Assembly (NCBI GenBank): GCA_002361235.1
Contig: DESI01000091.1
Location: 1 to 8,678 of the forward strand
Direction of reading: 5' to 3'
Source of the DNA: Porphyromonadaceae bacterium UBA3318
GTDB taxonomy: Bacteria; Bacteroidota; Bacteroidia; Bacteroidales; Muribaculaceae
Length of the DNA: 8,678 nucleotides
Positions 5,943-8,678 of the stretch are shown here, in pieces. Under the pieces are notes generated by a model. The model saw only the letters and a list, made by a program, of their open reading frames with translations, did not search any database and was not told the DNA's origin. Position 1 is the stretch's first letter; each line of letters begins with the position of its first letter. A program made the position numbers and the translations under genes.

Positions 5943-6668
5943 ATGGGAAGAGTAAAAATAGCCAAGAAGAGCACATTCATCGACATGACCGCGATGAGTG
6001 ATGTGACGGTGCTGCTGCTTACCTTCTTCATGCTGACATCAACTTTCCTTTCCAAGGAACCGACACAGGTCATCACGCCTCCCTCGGTTTCACCGGAAAA
6101 GGTGCAGGAAACCAACTTCGTTCAGGTGTTGGTCAATCCCGAAGGAAAGGTCTGGCTCTCGATGAACAATGACACCTCCAAGAACTGGAGCAACGAGAAG
6201 ATGCGTATGGCCCTTCTCGACAAGGTCAGCGAGATCTATAACGAGTCACATAAGAACAAGATCAGCTTCACACCGGAGCAGAAATATGCCTTCAGCAAAT
6301 TGGGAACTTTCGGCGTTCCTTTGACACAGATGGGCGAATTCCTGAACCTTGCCTCGCAGCAGGAAGGCCAGACAGCCATGGACAAGTGGCTGGACGGTTC
6401 CGACGGCAATCCGAGCCACACCACAGGTATCCCCGTCAGCTGGAATCAGAACGACCAGACTCCCAATGAGTTCCAGATGTGGATGAAAGCAATGCGTCAG
6501 ACCGACAACGATAACCTCGCCTCCGCCATCAAGGATGGTTCCGGCGTAGCTATCAAGGCCGACCAGAACACCTCGTTCGAAGTAATCCACATGATTATGG
6601 ATAATCTCCAGACTATCCATATGAATAAGTTTACGTTATTGACCGCTCTTAAGGGCGCAGAAGAATAA
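5943..6668 (+). CDS. exbD: ExbD-family biopolymer transport protein, first copy, with long periplasmic insert
   Basis: 241 residues. A short basic cytoplasmic tail is followed by one membrane helix at about 17-36 (MSDVTVLLLTFFMLTSTFL). Asp20 sits where ExbD/TolR carry the essential proton-carrying Asp. The rest is periplasmic. E. coli ExbD has 141 residues. Here about 100 extra residues are inserted in the periplasmic part, including a Gln/Asn/Trp-rich stretch at about 130-185 with no family I recognise. The end (SFEVIHMIMDNLQTIHMNKFTLLTAL) resembles the usual ExbD C-terminal helix and strand. It lies 47 nt after exbB and 4 nt before the second exbD, so translation of the two ExbD proteins is probably coupled. 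Confidence 0.93.
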   Translation: MGRVKIAKKSTFIDMTAMSDVTVLLLTFFMLTSTFLSKEPTQVITPPSVSPEKVQETNFVQVLVNPEGKVWLSMNNDTSKNWSNEKMRMALLDKVSEIYNESHKNKISFTPEQKYAFSKLGTFGVPLTQMGEFLNLASQQEGQTAMDKWLDGSDGNPSHTTGIPVSWNQNDQTPNEFQMWMKAMRQTDNDNLASAIKDGSGVAIKADQNTSFEVIHMIMDNLQTIHMNKFTLLTALKGAEE

Positions 6669-6672
6669 GACA

Positions 6673-7449
6673 ATGGCAGAAGTTCAGCAAAATGGTGGAG
6701 GCGGTAAAGGCAAAAACCACCAGAAAAAAATGCAGATCCGCGTGGATTTCACGCCGATGGTCGACATGAACATGTTGCTTATCACGTTCTTCATGCTCTG
6801 TACGACAATGATCAAATCGCAAACTCTTAGTATAGCCTTGCCCTCGAACGAGAAGGTTGACAATGTCGAGAACATGTCGCAGGCATCGGCCGACGATGCA
6901 GTGACCATCATCCTCGACGCCAAACGTAAGGCCGGATCGTTCGATGTCGATACAGTCAACGGCAAGGTAGTGCCTGTTGTTTACTACTATTTCGGTAAGC
7001 CCGGCGGCGACGCCGGCATCGGTTCGGATCCCGAACAGATAGCAGCAAACAATAACCTTCAGGAATCGGAGTTCCTCACAAACGACGAGAAGTCAGGTAA
7101 GGCCCGCGGTATCCGCGAGATTATCCAGCAGCGTAACAAGGAAGTTCTCACCGAAGTGAACAAGCTCAAGGAGAAATACGCCAACGGCGGTTTCGGCAGC
7201 CTTGAGACAGCCGACGGCCGCGAAAAGGCCCAGGCAGCTTATGACGAGGCAGCTTCCAAGGTACGCAAGGATGAGAACCTGAAGAAACCCATCATCATCA
7301 TCAAGTCCACACCCCAGGCTTCCTACGGCAGCCTCGTGCAGGTGCTCGACGAGATGCAGATCAACTCCATCTCCAAGTATCAGATCGATAACATGACCAA
7401 GGTAGACTCCGTAATGGTCATCGACTATCAGAATCGTCATCATAAGTAA
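6673..7449 (+). CDS. exbD: ExbD-family biopolymer transport protein, second copy
   Basis: 258 residues. A Gly/Lys-rich cytoplasmic tail (NGGGGKGKNHQKK) is followed by RVDFTPMVDMNMLLITFFML (23-42), the canonical ExbD/TolR helix with the functional Asp at 31. The periplasmic part holds an insert rich in Lys, Glu and Gln (about 110-205, probably helical), then the standard C-terminal fold KPIIIIKSTPQASYGSLVQVLDEMQ with KVDSVMVIDYQ at the end. It is clearly diverged from the first copy: the two share the membrane segment pattern but little of the insert. Paired, non-identical ExbD genes are usual in Bacteroidota TonB loci, and the two may form a mixed dimer inside the ExbB ring. It starts 4 nt after the first exbD stop and ends 34 nt before tonB. 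Confidence 0.94.
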   Translation: MAEVQQNGGGGKGKNHQKKMQIRVDFTPMVDMNMLLITFFMLCTTMIKSQTLSIALPSNEKVDNVENMSQASADDAVTIILDAKRKAGSFDVDTVNGKVVPVVYYYFGKPGGDAGIGSDPEQIAANNNLQESEFLTNDEKSGKARGIREIIQQRNKEVLTEVNKLKEKYANGGFGSLETADGREKAQAAYDEAASKVRKDENLKKPIIIIKSTPQASYGSLVQVLDEMQINSISKYQIDNMTKVDSVMVIDYQNRHHK

Positions 7450-7483
7450 TGTTGGATTTATTAACCTTTAAAGCAGACTGAAA

Positions 7484-8350
7484 ATGGCTAAAAGTAGCGT
7501 AGATCTGACATCACGGGAATGGAATGATATAATATTTGCCGAAAAGAACAAGGAATTTGGCGCATACCAGATCCGTAAAAAGAGCGACAAACGCCACAAT
7601 ATGGCTATGCTCTACATGCTCATGGGACTGGTGGTGGTGTTCTGCCTCATCCTTGGTCTGAACAAATACTCGGCATACCGTGCAGAGAAAGCTGCCCTGG
7701 AACTCCAGGAACAGCGTGAGAAAATGATGGCTGCTCAGCTCGCCCAGGAAGAAGAGGTAGAGGAGCAGGAAGAACCCGAAGAACAGAAGTTCGAACAGCC
7801 CGAAGTCACAGTGCCCGAAGAGGTGCTGGCTACCGTACAGGTGACACAGATCGCCATCGTCGACGCCGACCAGGTGAAGAACGAGGTGATGGACATGGAT
7901 ACCCAGAAAGAGGACAACACCGCCCGCGGTGTCGTAACTCAGGAAGGTAGCGATGACGCCGACAAGTTCAAGGCTGTGCAGGAACAAGTAGTGGTAAAGG
8001 AACCCGAACCCGAGGTCAAGAAGGAAGAGGAAATCTTCGTTGCAGTTGAACAGCAGGCCGAGTTCCCCGGAGGTCAGGCAGCCCTGATGAAGTGGCTGTC
8101 GCAGAACGTCCGCTATCCCGAGACCGCACAGCAGAACGATGTTCAGGGTCGTGTAATCGTGAAGTTCGTCGTTGAGAAAGACGGTTCCATCGGCGCTGCC
8201 ACCATCCTCAAGGGTGTTGACAAGGACCTGGACCGCGAAGCACTCCGCGTCGTAAAGAAGATGCCCAGGTGGCAGCCCGGTAAGAACAATGGTGTAGCCG
8301 TACGAAGCTACTTCAATCTCCCCGTGGTATTCAAACTTCAGAATCAGTAA
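7484..8350 (+). CDS. tonB: TonB energy-transducing protein
   Basis: 288 residues. A cytoplasmic N-terminus of about 40 residues has the Bacteroidota pattern FAEKNKEFGAYQIRKKSDKR (18-37). A single membrane helix (about 41-60) follows. The periplasmic spacer is rich in Glu and Gln (about 74-110, partly coiled-coil-like). The TonB C-terminal domain is at about 194-286: FPGGQAALMKWLSQNVRYPETAQ, GRVIVKFVVEKDGSIGAATILKG, LDREALRVVKKMPRWQPGKNNG, and SYFNLPVVFKL at the end. That domain contacts the TonB box of outer-membrane transporters. The spacer lacks the long Pro-Lys/Pro-Glu repeats of E. coli TonB and has only short patches (EEPEE, KEPEPEVKKEEE). It is the last gene of the operon, followed by a strong terminator 21 nt downstream. 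Confidence 0.96.
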   Translation: MAKSSVDLTSREWNDIIFAEKNKEFGAYQIRKKSDKRHNMAMLYMLMGLVVVFCLILGLNKYSAYRAEKAALELQEQREKMMAAQLAQEEEVEEQEEPEEQKFEQPEVTVPEEVLATVQVTQIAIVDADQVKNEVMDMDTQKEDNTARGVVTQEGSDDADKFKAVQEQVVVKEPEPEVKKEEEIFVAVEQQAEFPGGQAALMKWLSQNVRYPETAQQNDVQGRVIVKFVVEKDGSIGAATILKGVDKDLDREALRVVKKMPRWQPGKNNGVAVRSYFNLPVVFKLQNQ

Positions 8351-8371
8351 TTACTGAGATTTTCCATATCG

Positions 8372-8411
8372 ATGGAGGGCAGTTCCCGGTGGGCTGCCCT
8401 CCATTATTTTT
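8372..8411 (+). terminator. Rho-independent terminator after tonB
   Basis: ATGGAGGGCAG (8372-8382) and CTGCCCTCCAT (8394-8404) are perfectly complementary over 11 bp around an 11-nt loop, followed by TTATTTTT (8404-8411). It ends the exbB-exbD-exbD-tonB transcript. Confidence 0.95.
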
Positions 8412-8544
8412 GCGCCCTTACAAGAGCATTATACGGATTTCTGATTGAATGAACGCATCGAGATAACAGCTACCTCAAGAGGCATACCATTGCAAGCCAC
8501 ACAGACGCTAAGTTAGTCCTGGAGCGACAGGAGAGGTAAGAATA
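8412..8544. other. Intergenic DNA without a recognisable gene
   Basis: There is no credible coding frame on either strand. Small self-complementary pieces are present: CCTC-AA-GAGG (8472-8481), TCCTG (8517-8521) with CAGGA (8528-8532), and TACCTC (8471-8476) with GAGGTA (8533-8538). They do not add up to a known RNA family. Confidence 0.5.
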
Positions 8545-8607
8545 ATGGGATGAATGGGAATAGTGTGAATAGTGGGATTATTGGGAATGATGGGATTATT
8601 GGGATTA
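8545..8607. repeat. 9-bp tandem repeat array, about 7 units
   Basis: Seven in-register 9-bp units run from 8545 to 8607 with consensus (A/G/T)TGGGATTA: ATGGGATGA, ATGGGAATA, GTGTGAATA, GTGGGATTA, TTGGGAATG, ATGGGATTA, TTGGGATTA. The next 9 bases (ATAACAATA) are at most a decayed unit. The array is non-coding and begins about 130 nt after the tonB terminator. Confidence 0.88.
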
Positions 8608-8678
8608 ATAACAATAAGAACCGTCTCTTATAGCGTATGATACTATCGGCATTGCCCACTACTCCCACCACTCCCAAT
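8580..8678. repeat. Imperfect inverted repeat formed by two opposed 9-bp-period arrays
   Basis: Bases 8655-8678 (ending ACTCCCACCACTCCCAAT) form a 9-bp-period array in the opposite orientation. Their reverse complement matches 8580-8603 at 20 of 24 positions. The arms are separated by 51 nt (8604-8654). In a minus-strand transcript two of the four mismatches become G-U pairs. The right arm reaches the window edge, so the array may continue beyond it. Confidence 0.75.

Overview
The window looks like chromosomal DNA from a member of the Bacteroidota, probably order Bacteroidales. Three things support this. Two candidate promoters carry the TAnnTTTG -7 box typical of that phylum. The TonB energiser is encoded as exbB-exbD-exbD-tonB with an FGAYQIRK-type TonB N-terminus. 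Ribosomal protein S16 carries a long Ala/Glu/Lys-rich tail. The family (Muribaculaceae would fit) cannot be fixed from this sequence alone.

Layout. Bases 1-387 are the 3' end of rpsP, followed by a strong hairpin terminator (456-491) and a 10-bp tandem repeat array (501-610). A small orphan two-helix membrane protein (705-890, +) then converges on a minus-strand pair. A 33-bp tandem duplication covers the stop codons of both converging genes. The minus-strand pair is an AmgK-like amino-sugar kinase fused to a RapZ C-terminal domain (3110-1707), followed 22 nt later by a MurU-like sugar-1-phosphate nucleotidyltransferase (1684-938). Together they look like the anomeric MurNAc/GlcNAc salvage route of peptidoglycan recycling (kinase, then uridylyltransferase). 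Divergent from them is pgk (3303-4553), with its own promoter and terminator.

Bases 4782-8411 form a self-contained transcription unit: a promoter, a leader of about 215 nt with several possible stems, exbB, two exbD paralogues, tonB and a perfect-stem terminator. The products form the inner-membrane proton-driven motor and the periplasm-spanning coupler that energise TonB-dependent outer-membrane transport (SusC/D-type glycan, siderophore and cobalamin uptake in this phylum). The last 270 bases hold no gene. They contain a 9-bp TGGGATTA-like tandem array and an inverted partner array that runs to the window edge.

Most of the window is housekeeping. The points that stand out are the kinase-RapZ domain fusion next to the MurU-like gene, the three short-period repeat structures in intergenic DNA, and the structured leader of the TonB operon. 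I found no CRISPR array, tRNA, rRNA, insertion sequence or phage gene.
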